In this document: piece by piece, positions 17,130 through 26,113 of the stretch
How positions within the stretch are numbered: position 1 is the stretch's first letter
How the letters are laid out: every line of letters starts with the position of its first letter
Notes under the pieces: model-generated
Seen by the model: the letters and a program-made list of their open reading frames with translations, nothing else
Database searches by the model: none
Told to the model about the DNA's origin: nothing
Translations under genes and position numbers: made by a program
Assembly: GCA_025356665.1 (NCBI GenBank)
Contig: JANXRV010000123.1
Span: forward strand, 1 to 64,000
Direction of reading: 5' to 3'
Length of the DNA: 64,000 bases
Origin: CAITSH01 sp025356665
GTDB taxonomy: Bacteria; Pseudomonadota; Gammaproteobacteria; Burkholderiales; SG8-39

Positions 17130-19538
17130 ATGAGCATTGATCTCAAGGCTTCTCCCGCAGCAAAGCGTAACGCCCAGGGTGGCTCCGGCGGTTCCGGAGG
17201 CAAGGGCGTGGGCGCGCGCCTGGAGCGCAAGGAAGACGAGCGCTTCATGCGCGGTCGCGGCCAGTTTGTCGGTGACATGCGCATGGAGGGCATGCGCGAA
17301 GTAGCATTCCTGCGCTCGCCGCTGGCGCACGCCCGGCTGGGCGCAATCACCAAACCGGCAGGACGCGAGGGCGAGGTCTTTGTTCACGCCGACCTGGTTG
17401 GCGTGGCGCCCATCACCGCCAATTCCGCTCTCAAGGGTTTCAAGAACTCATCGCAGCCGGTGCTTGCCAGCGGCAAAGTGCGCCAGGTTGGTGAGATGGT
17501 GGCGATGTGTGTCGCCGCCACGCGCGCCGACGCCGAAGATCTCGCCGCACTGGTGGAGGTCGATTACGACGCACTGCCGGCGGTGTCCGACATGATCACG
17601 GCGGTCAACGCCCCGCCCTCGCTGGTGCATGAGCAATGGGGCGACAATGTTTTTCTGGAAACCCTGGTCGATGCTGACCTTGGCGACATCAAGCGCACTG
17701 CGGCCATCCGCGTGCAGCGGCGCATCCGCACCGCGCGCCAGTCGATGGCGCCGATGGAAGGTCGCGGCGTGCTCGCCTGGTATGACAGCCGGCTCGAGCA
17801 ACTCACCGTCTACACCGCGGCGCAAATGCCGCACATCGTGCGCGCCGGTTTGTCCGAATGCCTGGGCATAGACCAGGGCCGCATCCGCGTGGTGGCGCCC
17901 GATGTGGGCGGCGGCTTTGGCTACAAGGGCATCCTGCTGCCCGAGGAAGTCTGCGTCGCCTGGCTGGCAATGAAAAGCGGCCGGCCGATACGCTGGATCG
18001 AGGATCGTTACGAGCAGCTCTCGGCCAACACCAACTGCCGCGAGCACTATTACGACATCACCGGCTACGCCGACAAGGATGGACGCCTGCTGGCCCTGGA
18101 CTGCGACGCCATGGTCGATTCGGGCGCGTATTCGTCGTATCCGTTTTCGGCCTGCCTCGAGGGCGCGCAGGTGAGCTCCATCCTGCCCGGCCCTTATCGC
18201 ATGGAAAAATACCGCTGCCACACCTGGTCGGTATCGACCAACAAGCCGCCCATCCTGCCTTATCGCGGCGTGGCCCGCACCGGCGTGTGCTTTGCCATCG
18301 AGTTGTTGATGGACGCCATTGCGCGCGAGGCCGGGCGCGAGCCCTGGGAGGTGCGGCTGTTGAACCTGGTGCCGCCCGAGGCCATGCCTTACACCAACAT
18401 CACCAACAAGTATTTCGACAGCGGCGATTATCCGCAGGCCTTGCGCCGCGCGGTGGCGATGATAGACCTGCCCAAATGGCGCGTGCGGCAAAAAACCGGC
18501 GAGGCCGATGGCCGTAAAATCGGCATCGGGCTGTCCATTTTTTGCGAGCAGGGCGCGCACGGCACTTCGGTCTATCACGGTTGGGGCATCCCGATGGTGC
18601 CCGGCCATGAGCAATGCCAGGCGCGCTTGTCGCCCGATGGCGTGCTGGAGTTGCGCATAGGCGCGCATTCGCACGGCCAGAGCCTGGAGACCACGCTGGC
18701 GCAGGTGGCCAACGAGGTGTTGGGCATAGACCCGGATCGCGTGCGCCTGATCCACGGCGACACGGCGCTGACGCCCTACTCGACCGGCACCTGGGGTTCG
18801 CGCTGCGCCGTGATGTCCGGCGGCGCTGTCGCCGCCGCCTGCCGCGAGATTGAAAAACGCCTGCGCCACATTGCATCGCGCCTGATGGAGGTGGCCGGCG
18901 CTGACCTGGAGTTCACCGAGGGCGATGTGCGCGTCGCCGGAACCGACAAGAAAATGACGCTGCAGCAACTGGCGCATGTCTGGTACCGCCAGCCGCAACT
19001 GCTGCCCGTGGATGTCGATCCGGGCGGGCTCGAAGCCACCGCCGGGTACAAGACGCTCAAGGATACGGGCACCTTCAGTTATGCCTGTCACGCCGTCGCC
19101 GTCGCAGTTGACACCGAGATCGGCCACGTCGAGATCCTCGATTACGTCATCGTCGAGGACGGCGGCACCATGATCAACCCCATGGTGGTCGATGGCCAGG
19201 TCTTTGGCGGCACCGCGCAGGGCATAGGCACGGCGCTGTATGAAGAAATGCCCTACGACGAGAACGCCCAGCCGCTCGCCTCGACGCTGGCCGATTACAT
19301 GCTGCCAGGCCCGACCGAAGTGCCCGAGCCGCGCGTGGCGCATATGGAGACGCCCTCGCCGCTCACCGCCTTCGGGCAAAAGGGCATAGGCGAGGGCGGC
19401 GCCATTGCACCGCCTGCGGCCATCGCCAACGCCGTCAACGACGCGTTGAAGGACCTTGGCGTCGAGATGCTCGAATCGCCCATTTCGCCGCGGCGCCTGC
19501 TGGCCGCGCTGGCGGCGGCGAAAGTGAAGGCGGCATGA
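17130..19538 (+). CDS. Mo-hydroxylase large subunit (CoxL/XdhB-like)
   Basis: An 802-residue molybdopterin-binding subunit of the xanthine dehydrogenase/aldehyde oxidase family. Visible are the N-terminal ARLERKEDERFMRG, the cofactor motif GGGFGYKG near residue 258, the substrate loop PYRGVARTG near 376 and the catalytic Glu in GIGEGG near 754. It lacks the AYRCSFR loop of true CO dehydrogenase. The enzyme hydroxylates an aromatic or N-heterocycle using water. FAD and 2Fe-2S partners follow downstream, separated by a 181-base gap holding a palindromic repeat. Cofactor insertion genes are not in the window. Confidence 0.92.
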   Translation: MSIDLKASPAAKRNAQGGSGGSGGKGVGARLERKEDERFMRGRGQFVGDMRMEGMREVAFLRSPLAHARLGAITKPAGREGEVFVHADLVGVAPITANSALKGFKNSSQPVLASGKVRQVGEMVAMCVAATRADAEDLAALVEVDYDALPAVSDMITAVNAPPSLVHEQWGDNVFLETLVDADLGDIKRTAAIRVQRRIRTARQSMAPMEGRGVLAWYDSRLEQLTVYTAAQMPHIVRAGLSECLGIDQGRIRVVAPDVGGGFGYKGILLPEEVCVAWLAMKSGRPIRWIEDRYEQLSANTNCREHYYDITGYADKDGRLLALDCDAMVDSGAYSSYPFSACLEGAQVSSILPGPYRMEKYRCHTWSVSTNKPPILPYRGVARTGVCFAIELLMDAIAREAGREPWEVRLLNLVPPEAMPYTNITNKYFDSGDYPQALRRAVAMIDLPKWRVRQKTGEADGRKIGIGLSIFCEQGAHGTSVYHGWGIPMVPGHEQCQARLSPDGVLELRIGAHSHGQSLETTLAQVANEVLGIDPDRVRLIHGDTALTPYSTGTWGSRCAVMSGGAVAAACREIEKRLRHIASRLMEVAGADLEFTEGDVRVAGTDKKMTLQQLAHVWYRQPQLLPVDVDPGGLEATAGYKTLKDTGTFSYACHAVAVAVDTEIGHVEILDYVIVEDGGTMINPMVVDGQVFGGTAQGIGTALYEEMPYDENAQPLASTLADYMLPGPTEVPEPRVAHMETPSPLTAFGQKGIGEGGAIAPPAAIANAVNDALKDLGVEMLESPISPRRLLAALAAAKVKAA

Positions 19539-19572
19539 ACAATTCTCGCAACGCCGTCATTGCCCTCACTGT

Positions 19573-19685
19573 TGTCATTGCGAAGTCCCCTCCGGGGATA
19601 AACTTCGCGAAGCAATCTCGTGGCCATTGCGGGGTAGACAGCCAAGCGACGAGATTGCTTCGTCGCGTTGCTCCTCGCAATGACA
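19573..19685. repeat. 113-bp inverted-repeat element (MITE-like)
   Basis: Terminal 11-bp inverted repeats TGTCATTGCGA and TCGCAATGACA, with an inner pair CGAAGCAATCTCGT and ACGAGATTGCTTCG. It resembles dispersed ATTGCGAAGCAATCTC elements known from many proteobacterial genomes. It sits between the large and FAD subunit genes of one operon. A degraded partial copy ends near 27021. Confidence 0.75.
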
Positions 19686-19719
19686 TGCCTTGGATTGCAT
19701 TTTCCAGGATGAATGTTGC

Positions 19720-20529
19720 ATGAAATCCGCCAAATTCAACTACGAAAAACCGCGCGCACTTGCCGACGCGATCAAGTTGCTTGCATCGGGCGGCGGCATG
19801 GCCAAGGTCATCGCCGGCGGCCAGTCCTTCGGTCCCATGCTCAACCTGCGCCTGGCGCAACCGGATTTGCTCGTTGATGTTCGCGGCCTGCCCGAACTCG
19901 CGGCTGTGAGCGAGGACAAAGACGCCGTCAGCCTCGGTGCCTGCACCACGCACGCCGCCATCGAGGATGGTCGCGTGCCCGAGGCGACCGGCGGCATGAT
20001 GCGCTTTGTCGCGCGTGACATCGCCTATCGCGCCATCCGCAACCGCGGCACGATCGGCGGCAGCCTCGCGCATGCCGACCCCGCGGGCGACTGGGTCAGT
20101 GTGCTGATGCTGCTCGATGCGACCGTGATCATCACAGGCCCGGCCGGCGAGCGCCGCGTTCCGGCGAGCGAGTTTGTCACCGGTGCGCTCGCCACGGCGC
20201 TGGCCGAAGACGAAATCCTCACCGCCGTGCGCATCGCCAAATTCTCGCCCAAGGCGCGCTGGAGTTATTACAAGTTTTGCCGCAAGACCGGCGAATTCGC
20301 CGAAGCCATCGCCGGATTTGTCCTTGACCCCGCGCGCGGGGTCACGCGCGCGGTCATCGGCGCGGCCGAGGGCGCGCCGGTGGTGATAGCCGACGCCTCG
20401 GCGCTGATCAATGGCTTTGATCAGGCTGTCGCCTCAAAAGCCACGTCCAGCGCGGGTTTTCAGCCCGGTAGCTATGAATTCCAGGTGCACATGGCGGCCT
20501 TGAAGCGCGCCGCAATCCGTATTCAATAA
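19720..20529 (+). CDS. Mo-hydroxylase FAD subunit (CoxM-like)
   Basis: A 269-residue FAD-binding subunit. AGGQSFGPMLNLRL (about residues 36-49) and TIGGSLAHADPAGDW are the two flavin-binding motifs of the CoxM/XdhA family. It passes electrons from the 2Fe-2S clusters to the final acceptor. The start at 19720 follows the repeat element; the longer frame to 19690 would read into it. It is followed after 7 bases by the 2Fe-2S subunit. Confidence 0.92.
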   Translation: MKSAKFNYEKPRALADAIKLLASGGGMAKVIAGGQSFGPMLNLRLAQPDLLVDVRGLPELAAVSEDKDAVSLGACTTHAAIEDGRVPEATGGMMRFVARDIAYRAIRNRGTIGGSLAHADPAGDWVSVLMLLDATVIITGPAGERRVPASEFVTGALATALAEDEILTAVRIAKFSPKARWSYYKFCRKTGEFAEAIAGFVLDPARGVTRAVIGAAEGAPVVIADASALINGFDQAVASKATSSAGFQPGSYEFQVHMAALKRAAIRIQ

Positions 20530-20536
20530 GACTGCT

Positions 20537-21004
20537 ATGAAACCGATAAAACTTTCCGTCAATGGCAAAACCGTCGAGGCCATGGTCGAGCCGCGCACCC
20601 ACCTCGCCGATTTCCTGCGTGAAACCGAGCGGCTCACCGGCACCCATGTGGGCTGCGAGCACGGCGTCTGCGGCGCCTGTACCATTGAGATTGACGGCGC
20701 GCCGGCGCGCTCGTGCATCAGCTTCGCCGTGGCCTGTGACGGCGCCAGCGTGCGCACCATCGAGGGTTTTGATGATGACGCGGTGATGGCGCAATTGCGC
20801 GCGGCCTTTTCCGCCGAGCACGCGCTGCAGTGCGGTTACTGCACGCCGGGCATGCTGATCACCGCGCGCGACATCGTCATGCGCATCCCCGATGCCGATG
20901 AGGCGCGCATTCGTCACGAGCTGTCGGGCAACCTGTGCCGCTGTACCGGCTATGTCGGTATCGTGCGCGCCATCAAGCGTGTGCTGGCTCAAAAAGCAGT
21001 CTGA
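20537..21004 (+). CDS. Mo-hydroxylase 2Fe-2S subunit (CoxS-like)
   Basis: A 155-residue iron-sulfur subunit with two clusters: the plant-type site GCEHGVCGACTIEIDG plus a downstream Cys, and the alpha-helical site CGYCTPGM with CRCTGY. It carries electrons from the molybdenum centre to FAD. It completes the large/medium/small set and its stop directly abuts the amidohydrolase start (TGAATG). A nearly identical 56-base piece of its 3' end reappears at 24097-24152. Confidence 0.94.
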   Translation: MKPIKLSVNGKTVEAMVEPRTHLADFLRETERLTGTHVGCEHGVCGACTIEIDGAPARSCISFAVACDGASVRTIEGFDDDAVMAQLRAAFSAEHALQCGYCTPGMLITARDIVMRIPDADEARIRHELSGNLCRCTGYVGIVRAIKRVLAQKAV

Positions 21005-22552
21005 ATGAAAAATCAAAATGGACAACGAATGAAAAATCAAAATGCACAAGGAATGAGAACCCTCATCAAGGGCGGTTGGGTCGTCAGCTACAAGGGCGGT
21101 GCGCATTGCATGGACCGCGACTTCGAGGTCGCTTTTGAGGGCGACGAGGTCATTTATGTCGGGCCGAAGTTTGACGGCCATGCCGACACGGTCATCGACG
21201 CCGCCGGCAAGCTGGTATGTCCCGGTTTCATCGACACCCACGTGCACACCGGCCACCGCGCGTCGCATCGGCTCATCACCGACGCTGGCCGCGGCGAATT
21301 TTTCGGCCAGCCTTTCCTGGAAATCAGCGTGCCCAAGGAAGGTACGCGCATTGAGGGCGACGTGCGCTACCTTCGCCCCGACGAGGCCGGTGCGGAAGAG
21401 GAAATCGAATTCAACGCCGCCTTCACCGTGGCCGAGATGCTGCGCAACGGCATCACCACCTTTGTCGAATACGGCAGTCAGCTGCGCATCCAGGAGGCCC
21501 TCGCCAAGCAGTGCGCGCGCCTTGGCGTGCGCGGCTACCTCGGCCCCGGCTATGATAGCGGCCGCTGGGTCGGCGATGAGCACGGCCGCCTCAAGCGCAT
21601 CACCGACGAGGCGGCCGGCCTGCGCGGTATGGCCGACGCGGTGAAGTTCATCGAACGCATGGACGGCGCCGAGGGCGGGCTGATACGCGGCATCCTGGTG
21701 CCGCGCGAACTCGAGACAACGAGTCTTGCGATCATGCGCCGTACGCGCGAGCTCGCCGACGAGATGAAACTGCCGATGGCAACGCATGCCGCCTACAACA
21801 TTCTCGAGTTCCACGACATCGTACGCGAGCACCGCATGACGCCGATCGAGGTTCTCGACAGCCTCGGGATGCTGCGGCCCACGATGAACATTGGCCACGG
21901 CAATTTCATTTCCGACAATCCCAAGCTCAACTACTCCGGTGCGCGCGATTTGAAGCTGATGGGCGAGGCCGGCGTGTCGATTTCGCATTGCGCCATCAAT
22001 ATCGTGCGCCGTGCCCGCGCCCTGGACTCGTGGAAAAAATACGCCGAGGCCGGTGTCAACATCGCCCTTGGCACCGACACCTATCCGCGCGACCTCATCC
22101 TCAACATGCGCACCGCCTCGTATCACGGCAAGGTCATGAGTTCGGATTACCGCGCCGCCACCGCGGCAGATGTATTTTCCGCCGCCACGCTCAACGGCGC
22201 GCGCTCGCTCGGTCGCGATGACCTCGGGCGCATCGCCAAGGGCAGCCGCGCCGATATGATCATCGTCGACCTCACCGGCGGCGACAGCCTTCGTATGGGC
22301 CCGATACGCGATCCGGTGAAAACCCTGGTCGAGTGCGGCGTCGGCAACGACGTGGATACCGCCATCGTCGCCGGCAAGGTGCGCATGCAGGGCGGCAGGA
22401 TTCCCGGCGTGGATTTCGCCGCGCTGCGCGCCCGCGCCCAGGCCAACGGCGAAAAAATCTGGGCCGGCTGGCATCAGTCTGACCCCCTTGGCCGCACTGC
22501 GTTGCAGGCCAGTCCCTGGTCATTCTGCCCGGCTTGTGACCGCGATGAGTAA
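21005..22552 (+). CDS. Amidohydrolase family protein (chlorohydrolase/cytosine-deaminase-like)
   Basis: A 515-residue metal-dependent hydrolase. DTHVHTGH gives the HxH pair, MATHAAYN and IGHGNF later His ligands, and GTDTYPRD the catalytic Asp. The family deaminates or hydrolyses ring nitrogen compounds, which fits the product of the upstream hydroxylase. The first 24 bases (ATGAAAAATCAAAATG...) are duplicated in tandem, giving MKNQNGQR MKNQNAQG before the family sequence begins at MRTLIKGG (ATG 21053). The true start may therefore be any of 21005, 21029 or 21053. Confidence 0.88.
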   Translation: MKNQNGQRMKNQNAQGMRTLIKGGWVVSYKGGAHCMDRDFEVAFEGDEVIYVGPKFDGHADTVIDAAGKLVCPGFIDTHVHTGHRASHRLITDAGRGEFFGQPFLEISVPKEGTRIEGDVRYLRPDEAGAEEEIEFNAAFTVAEMLRNGITTFVEYGSQLRIQEALAKQCARLGVRGYLGPGYDSGRWVGDEHGRLKRITDEAAGLRGMADAVKFIERMDGAEGGLIRGILVPRELETTSLAIMRRTRELADEMKLPMATHAAYNILEFHDIVREHRMTPIEVLDSLGMLRPTMNIGHGNFISDNPKLNYSGARDLKLMGEAGVSISHCAINIVRRARALDSWKKYAEAGVNIALGTDTYPRDLILNMRTASYHGKVMSSDYRAATAADVFSAATLNGARSLGRDDLGRIAKGSRADMIIVDLTGGDSLRMGPIRDPVKTLVECGVGNDVDTAIVAGKVRMQGGRIPGVDFAALRARAQANGEKIWAGWHQSDPLGRTALQASPWSFCPACDRDE

Positions 22553-22798
22553 GGCCGTAGCAGACGCGGCCCGGCAACGCAGACATAAGGTACGGGAGAG
22601 GCACGACTCTTGCTCGAGACTTGCCCTGATTGTTGCGATGGCTGTCCGATAGTTTCGTGCGGCCAACTGCATAGAGCAACGCATTCGTTCCTTTGGCGAG
22701 CGCCTGCGGTGATACTCGCGGGCTGTGCCGCCCCGCCCCGTCATCGGCCCGTCATTGCCCCGTCGTTCTCACCGTTGTCATAGGAAACAGGAGTTCTC

Positions 22799-23776
22799 AT
22801 GTTCACTCGTGTTCTTTCGGCGCTCGCGCTCGGCCTCGCCGTCGCGCTGCCTGGGGCTTCCCTCGCGCAATCCGACTACCCGTCCAAGCCGGTGCGCATC
22901 ATCGTCCCCTTCGGTCCTGGCGGTGCGGCCGATACCTTGCCGCGATTGATCGGGCAAAAGCTCACCGAGCTGTGGGGCCAGCCGGTGGTGGTCGAGAACC
23001 GCACCGGTGCCGCCGGCAACATAGGCATGGAGGCGGGTGCACGCGCCGCGCCCGATGGCTACACGTTGACCTCAGCACCCGTGGGCAATCTTGCGATCAA
23101 CCCGCACCTTTACGCCAAGCTGAGCTTTGATGTGTTCAAGGATTTCACGCCCATCACGCTTGTCGGTTCGGTGCAGAACGTGCTGGTGGTCAACCCGGCA
23201 GTGCCGGCTAATACGGTTAATGAATTGGTGGCGCTGGCCAAGGCAAAGCCAGGCACGCTGACGTTTGCCTCGGGCGGCAATGGCACCCAGGCCCATGTCG
23301 GCGGCGAGTTGTTCAAGGCCATGACCGGTACCGACATGACGCATATCGCCTACAAGGGCGTCGGCGACTCGGTGCGCGACCTGCTGGGCGGTCAGGTATC
23401 GATGATTTTTGCGCAAGTGCCTTCGGTGATGCCGCACATTCAGTCGGGCAAGCTGCGCGCACTGGGCGTGGCGAGCGCGCGGCGCATCGGCGTGTTGCCC
23501 GCCGTGCCGACCATCGCCGAGGCGGTCGGACTTGCCGGTTTCGAGGCGGTGTCCTGGTACGCCCTGGTCGGGCCGGCCGGCATGCCCGCAAGTATCGTCA
23601 ACAAGATCCAGGCTGATGTCGCCAGGGTTTTGCAACTACCCGATATCCGCGAAAAGCTGCTGGCCCTGGGCGCGGATCCGGTCGGCAGCACCCCCGAGCA
23701 ACTGCTCGCGGCCATGCGTGCCGACTTTGAACGTTACGGCAGCGTGATTCGCAAGGTCGGCATCAAGGCTGAATAG
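22799..23776 (+). CDS. Bug/TctC-family tripartite tricarboxylate receptor
   Basis: A 325-residue periplasmic solute receptor with a signal peptide ending GASLAQ near residue 24. The mature N-terminus SDYPSKPVRIIVPFGPGGAAD, then VVENRTGAAGNIG and APDGYTL, are the Bug ligand-contact motifs. No TctA/TctB membrane genes are nearby, as usual for orphan Bug proteins. AGGAG lies before the ATG. It follows the amidohydrolase by 246 bases and probably binds the acid processed by the upstream enzymes; the ligand is unknown. Confidence 0.92.
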   Translation: MFTRVLSALALGLAVALPGASLAQSDYPSKPVRIIVPFGPGGAADTLPRLIGQKLTELWGQPVVVENRTGAAGNIGMEAGARAAPDGYTLTSAPVGNLAINPHLYAKLSFDVFKDFTPITLVGSVQNVLVVNPAVPANTVNELVALAKAKPGTLTFASGGNGTQAHVGGELFKAMTGTDMTHIAYKGVGDSVRDLLGGQVSMIFAQVPSVMPHIQSGKLRALGVASARRIGVLPAVPTIAEAVGLAGFEAVSWYALVGPAGMPASIVNKIQADVARVLQLPDIREKLLALGADPVGSTPEQLLAAMRADFERYGSVIRKVGIKAE

Positions 23777-23805
23777 ACGGCTGCCATGCCGCGGCCGGCG
23801 CCAAA

Positions 23806-24177
23806 ATGATCGTCAACGCCCGCATGTATTCGGTCACGCCAGCCAGCACGGCGGCGTGGCGGGAATTGCTGTCGTGGGTTATGGCGCGCGCCGGCGTCCG
23901 TTGGGGTTTTGTCGAGCACAATCCGCCGCTGGCTTTGTCCGACCTTTGGTCGCGCGACGACCTTGGCCCGGTACAGATGTGCGGCCTGCCGTTTTCACGG
24001 CGCACGCCGCAGGCCGCGGCGATTGTCGCGACCGTGCCCTCGCCGCCGCAGTACGAGGGCAAATCCATTTACATGTCCTACATCGCCGTGCGCGCTGATG
24101 CCGATGAAGCGCGCATTCTTCACGAGCTGTCGGGCAACCTGTGCCGCTGCACGATCTTGGGGTTTTCGGGGCGCTAG
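23806..24177 (+). pseudogene. PhnD-like fragment fused to a CoxS 3' fragment
   Basis: The first ~97 residues (MYSVTPASTAAWRELL, VEHNPPLALSDLW, MCGLPFSRR) resemble the N-terminal third of PhnD-like phosphate/phosphonate binding proteins, without a signal peptide. The frame then runs into ADADEARI-HELSGNLCRCT, nearly identical in DNA (about 53 of 56 bases, 24097-24152) to the end of the 2Fe-2S subunit gene at 20891-20946. It breaks off after 8 more residues. This looks like a recombination chimaera and is probably non-functional. Confidence 0.7.
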
Positions 24178-24512
24178 CGGCTGAGCAGTCCGACCAAGGG
24201 GGCGGTCAGTCCGCACACGCCGGTTACCGCGACCAAAATCCAAAGCTCGCTTTTTAGCAGTGCAAGCGGAGCGCCGGGATTCAGGCTGAGCTGCTGCATG
24301 CGTGGCAGCAGGATGATGGAAAGGCAAAGCGTAGAGGTGCCCAGCGCCGCCAGCGTGAAGGCGCTGGTAAAGAACGCATGCCGCCCGCCGGCGACCTGGT
24401 CGACGAGCAAGCCGGTGACCAGCATTGCATTCCATGCGATGACCCAGGTCAGCATGAAGCTGGTACGAAAATGTTTGTGCAGCGTGAGTGCGGGGGGTGT
24501 CTTGAATGCCAT
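24174..24512 (-). CDS. Hypothetical small membrane protein
   Basis: A 112-residue protein with about three hydrophobic helices (around residues 18-37, 48-68 and 88-110), linked by short polar loops. No family is recognised. It is convergent with the chimaeric fragment, overlapping it by 4 bases. No clear ribosome site precedes the ATG, so its expression is uncertain. Confidence 0.5.
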   Translation of the reverse strand: MAFKTPPALTLHKHFRTSFMLTWVIAWNAMLVTGLLVDQVAGGRHAFFTSAFTLAALGTSTLCLSIILLPRMQQLSLNPGAPLALLKSELWILVAVTGVCGLTAPLVGLLSR

Positions 24513-24696
24513 CGGGTGTCTATGCTCTAGCGCGGGCGGTCACGCTAACACAGTTCCGGATCCACGCGTCTGTGGCAGGACAGCGTGGCGATGCAGAGCG
24601 GGCCGGACTGATACTTGATCGGGCTCGGCAGGGGCGGGCGCGGCGTCTTGTTGCCGATCTGCTTTTGCGAGGCGGTGACAGGCGGCCGCCCTGTTT

Positions 24697-24885
24697 TCAG
24701 CTAAAAAACTGCTCCGGCGTACCGGTGGTGCCGTAGCGGAGTAGTTGGTAGGTACCTAGCTTGAACTGATAGCGCGTGATGCCCGTCGAATCGGCGGCGG
24801 TCTCTAGCTTTTGCCTGTGCGCGCATTTTGCCCTGCGCACGGCATGGACCCAAGCTTGGGCGTGGCTTAGCTTGGAGGGCTTAGG
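24697..24885 (-). pseudogene. Protein-like 3' remnant
   Basis: The 409-base gap 24513-24921 holds no complete gene. On the minus strand a frame ending at 24697 reads as a plausible protein tail (AQAWVHAVRRAKCAH, then ITRYQFKLGTYQLLRYG and TPEQFFS) without a start codon. It may be the end of a deleted gene or part of a dispersed repeat. No family is recognised. Confidence 0.25.
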
Positions 24886-24921
24886 TGCGCATGATGGCCC
24901 GCATGGCGCGAGAAGTGGCGA

Positions 24922-25446
24922 TCAGCCGGTTTGCGGATCGCGCTGTCCCCCGGCCCGCCATCGATCATCGGCCAGCACGACGGAGGTTTCGACCTGTCTC
25001 GCCGGGATAGCCCAGTATTTGCGCAGCAGGGAATCCTTTTGTTCGCCGCGGATGACGGTGAAATCGTGCTTCTGGTAGAAGGCGATCGCCCACGAGGCAT
25101 CCGCCCAGGTGCCGATCAAAAAGGGTTTGGTCGTGAGCCCTTTCACATGGCGCAGCAGGCTTGCGCCCACGCCGGTGCGCTGCGCGCCGGGCGTGACGTA
25201 GGCATGGCGCACCAGTACGACCTCGTCCTTGTCCTGTATGCCCATCACGCCGCGCATTTGTGCGCCCTCTTCGGCCACCCAGAACGCGATGCCATCGTCG
25301 ATTTCGCGTTGCAGTTCGGCAGCCGGCATATACGGGTCGTGCCAGCGATCGGCGGGAATGACGCCGCGATAGGCGAGGGCGGCGGCGTTGATGATGGCCA
25401 GGATCGCCGGCGAATCCGTATTGCGGCTTTTTCTGATCAGCGTCAT
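24922..25446 (-). CDS. GNAT-family N-acetyltransferase
   Basis: A 174-residue acetyltransferase. The acetyl-CoA motif is V(T)PGAQRTGVGASLLRHV (about residues 86-102) after the strand VVLVRHAYV, and the C-terminal AIAFYQKHDFTVI is motif B. It transfers acetyl from acetyl-CoA to an unknown small molecule or protein. The DUF924 gene lies 43 bases upstream on the same strand; the gap contains a GGCAGC repeat. Confidence 0.85.
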   Translation of the reverse strand: MTLIRKSRNTDSPAILAIINAAALAYRGVIPADRWHDPYMPAAELQREIDDGIAFWVAEEGAQMRGVMGIQDKDEVVLVRHAYVTPGAQRTGVGASLLRHVKGLTTKPFLIGTWADASWAIAFYQKHDFTVIRGEQKDSLLRKYWAIPARQVETSVVLADDRWRAGGQRDPQTG

Positions 25447-25489
25447 GGTGTGCGCAATTGTGGCAGCGGTGGCAGCGGCGGCAGCGGCG

Positions 25490-26026
25490 TCAGAATCGCG
25501 ATCCGGGCTGTTTCAGGAACGCGATCTCCTGCGCGCTCGATGCGCGGCCGAGGATGGCATTGCGGTGCGGGTAGCGGCCGAAGCGCTCGATGATGGCCTT
25601 GTGGCGCAGTTCGAAGTCATGGTTGTCCTTGGGCGCGTAGTCGCGGAAAAGCGCTTCCGCCTGCCGGTGTATCAGCGCCGATTCGCTGTGCATGTATGGC
25701 ATGAAAAGGAACGCGCATTCGATAGTCGTGAGTGCGCGATGTGCGCCGGCGGCAAGCGCCTCCTGCGACAGCGCCAGCGCCATCGGGTCTTGCGCAAATG
25801 CCGCGGGCGTATCGCGAAAGGCGTTGCGGGAGAACTGGTCGAGGATCAGGATCTCGGCGAGGCGGCCCCCGGGGCTGGTGCGCCAGTCGGAAAACTCGCC
25901 CTGTGCGGCCCGGCGCAACAGGTCCCCGAACCTCGCCCGCACCAGCGCGTCAAACTCAGGCGCCGCGCTCCACCATGACTTGGGCGCGGTTTCTGCAAAC
26001 CAGAATGTGAGTATGTCCTGATACAT
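25490..26026 (-). CDS. DUF924 family protein
   Basis: A 178-residue all-helical protein of the DUF924 family (TPR-like fold). Signature stretches are ILTFWFAE at the start, EILILDQFSRNAFRDTPAAFAQD and FMPYMHSESALIHRQ. ATG at 26026 is chosen because AAGGA lies upstream and the family begins here; the frame runs on to 26086. Function unknown. Confidence 0.88.
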   Translation of the reverse strand: MYQDILTFWFAETAPKSWWSAAPEFDALVRARFGDLLRRAAQGEFSDWRTSPGGRLAEILILDQFSRNAFRDTPAAFAQDPMALALSQEALAAGAHRALTTIECAFLFMPYMHSESALIHRQAEALFRDYAPKDNHDFELRHKAIIERFGRYPHRNAILGRASSAQEIAFLKQPGSRF

Positions 26027-26113
26027 GATCGATTCCTTGCGACGGGCGCCGCTATGCGCCGCTACGCGCCTTCGCCTGCGCCGCATTGCCGGGCAAAGGC
26101 CATAGACTATAGG

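Noticed and set aside
17448..19379. 643-residue minus-strand open frame
   Set aside because: Antisense shadow of the Mo-hydroxylase large subunit; His/Arg/Gly-rich with no domain.
19556..19720. Insertion sequence between the Mo-hydroxylase subunit genes
   Set aside because: Too short for a transposase; only inverted repeats are present, so it is listed as a MITE-like repeat.
17130..21004. Carbon monoxide dehydrogenase (coxLMS)
   Set aside because: Subunit set and order are similar, but the AYRCSFR active-site loop of true CoxL is not present (PYRGVARTG instead).
20408..22474. 688-residue minus-strand open frame
   Set aside because: Antisense to the FAD subunit, 2Fe-2S subunit and amidohydrolase genes, which all show clear family motifs.
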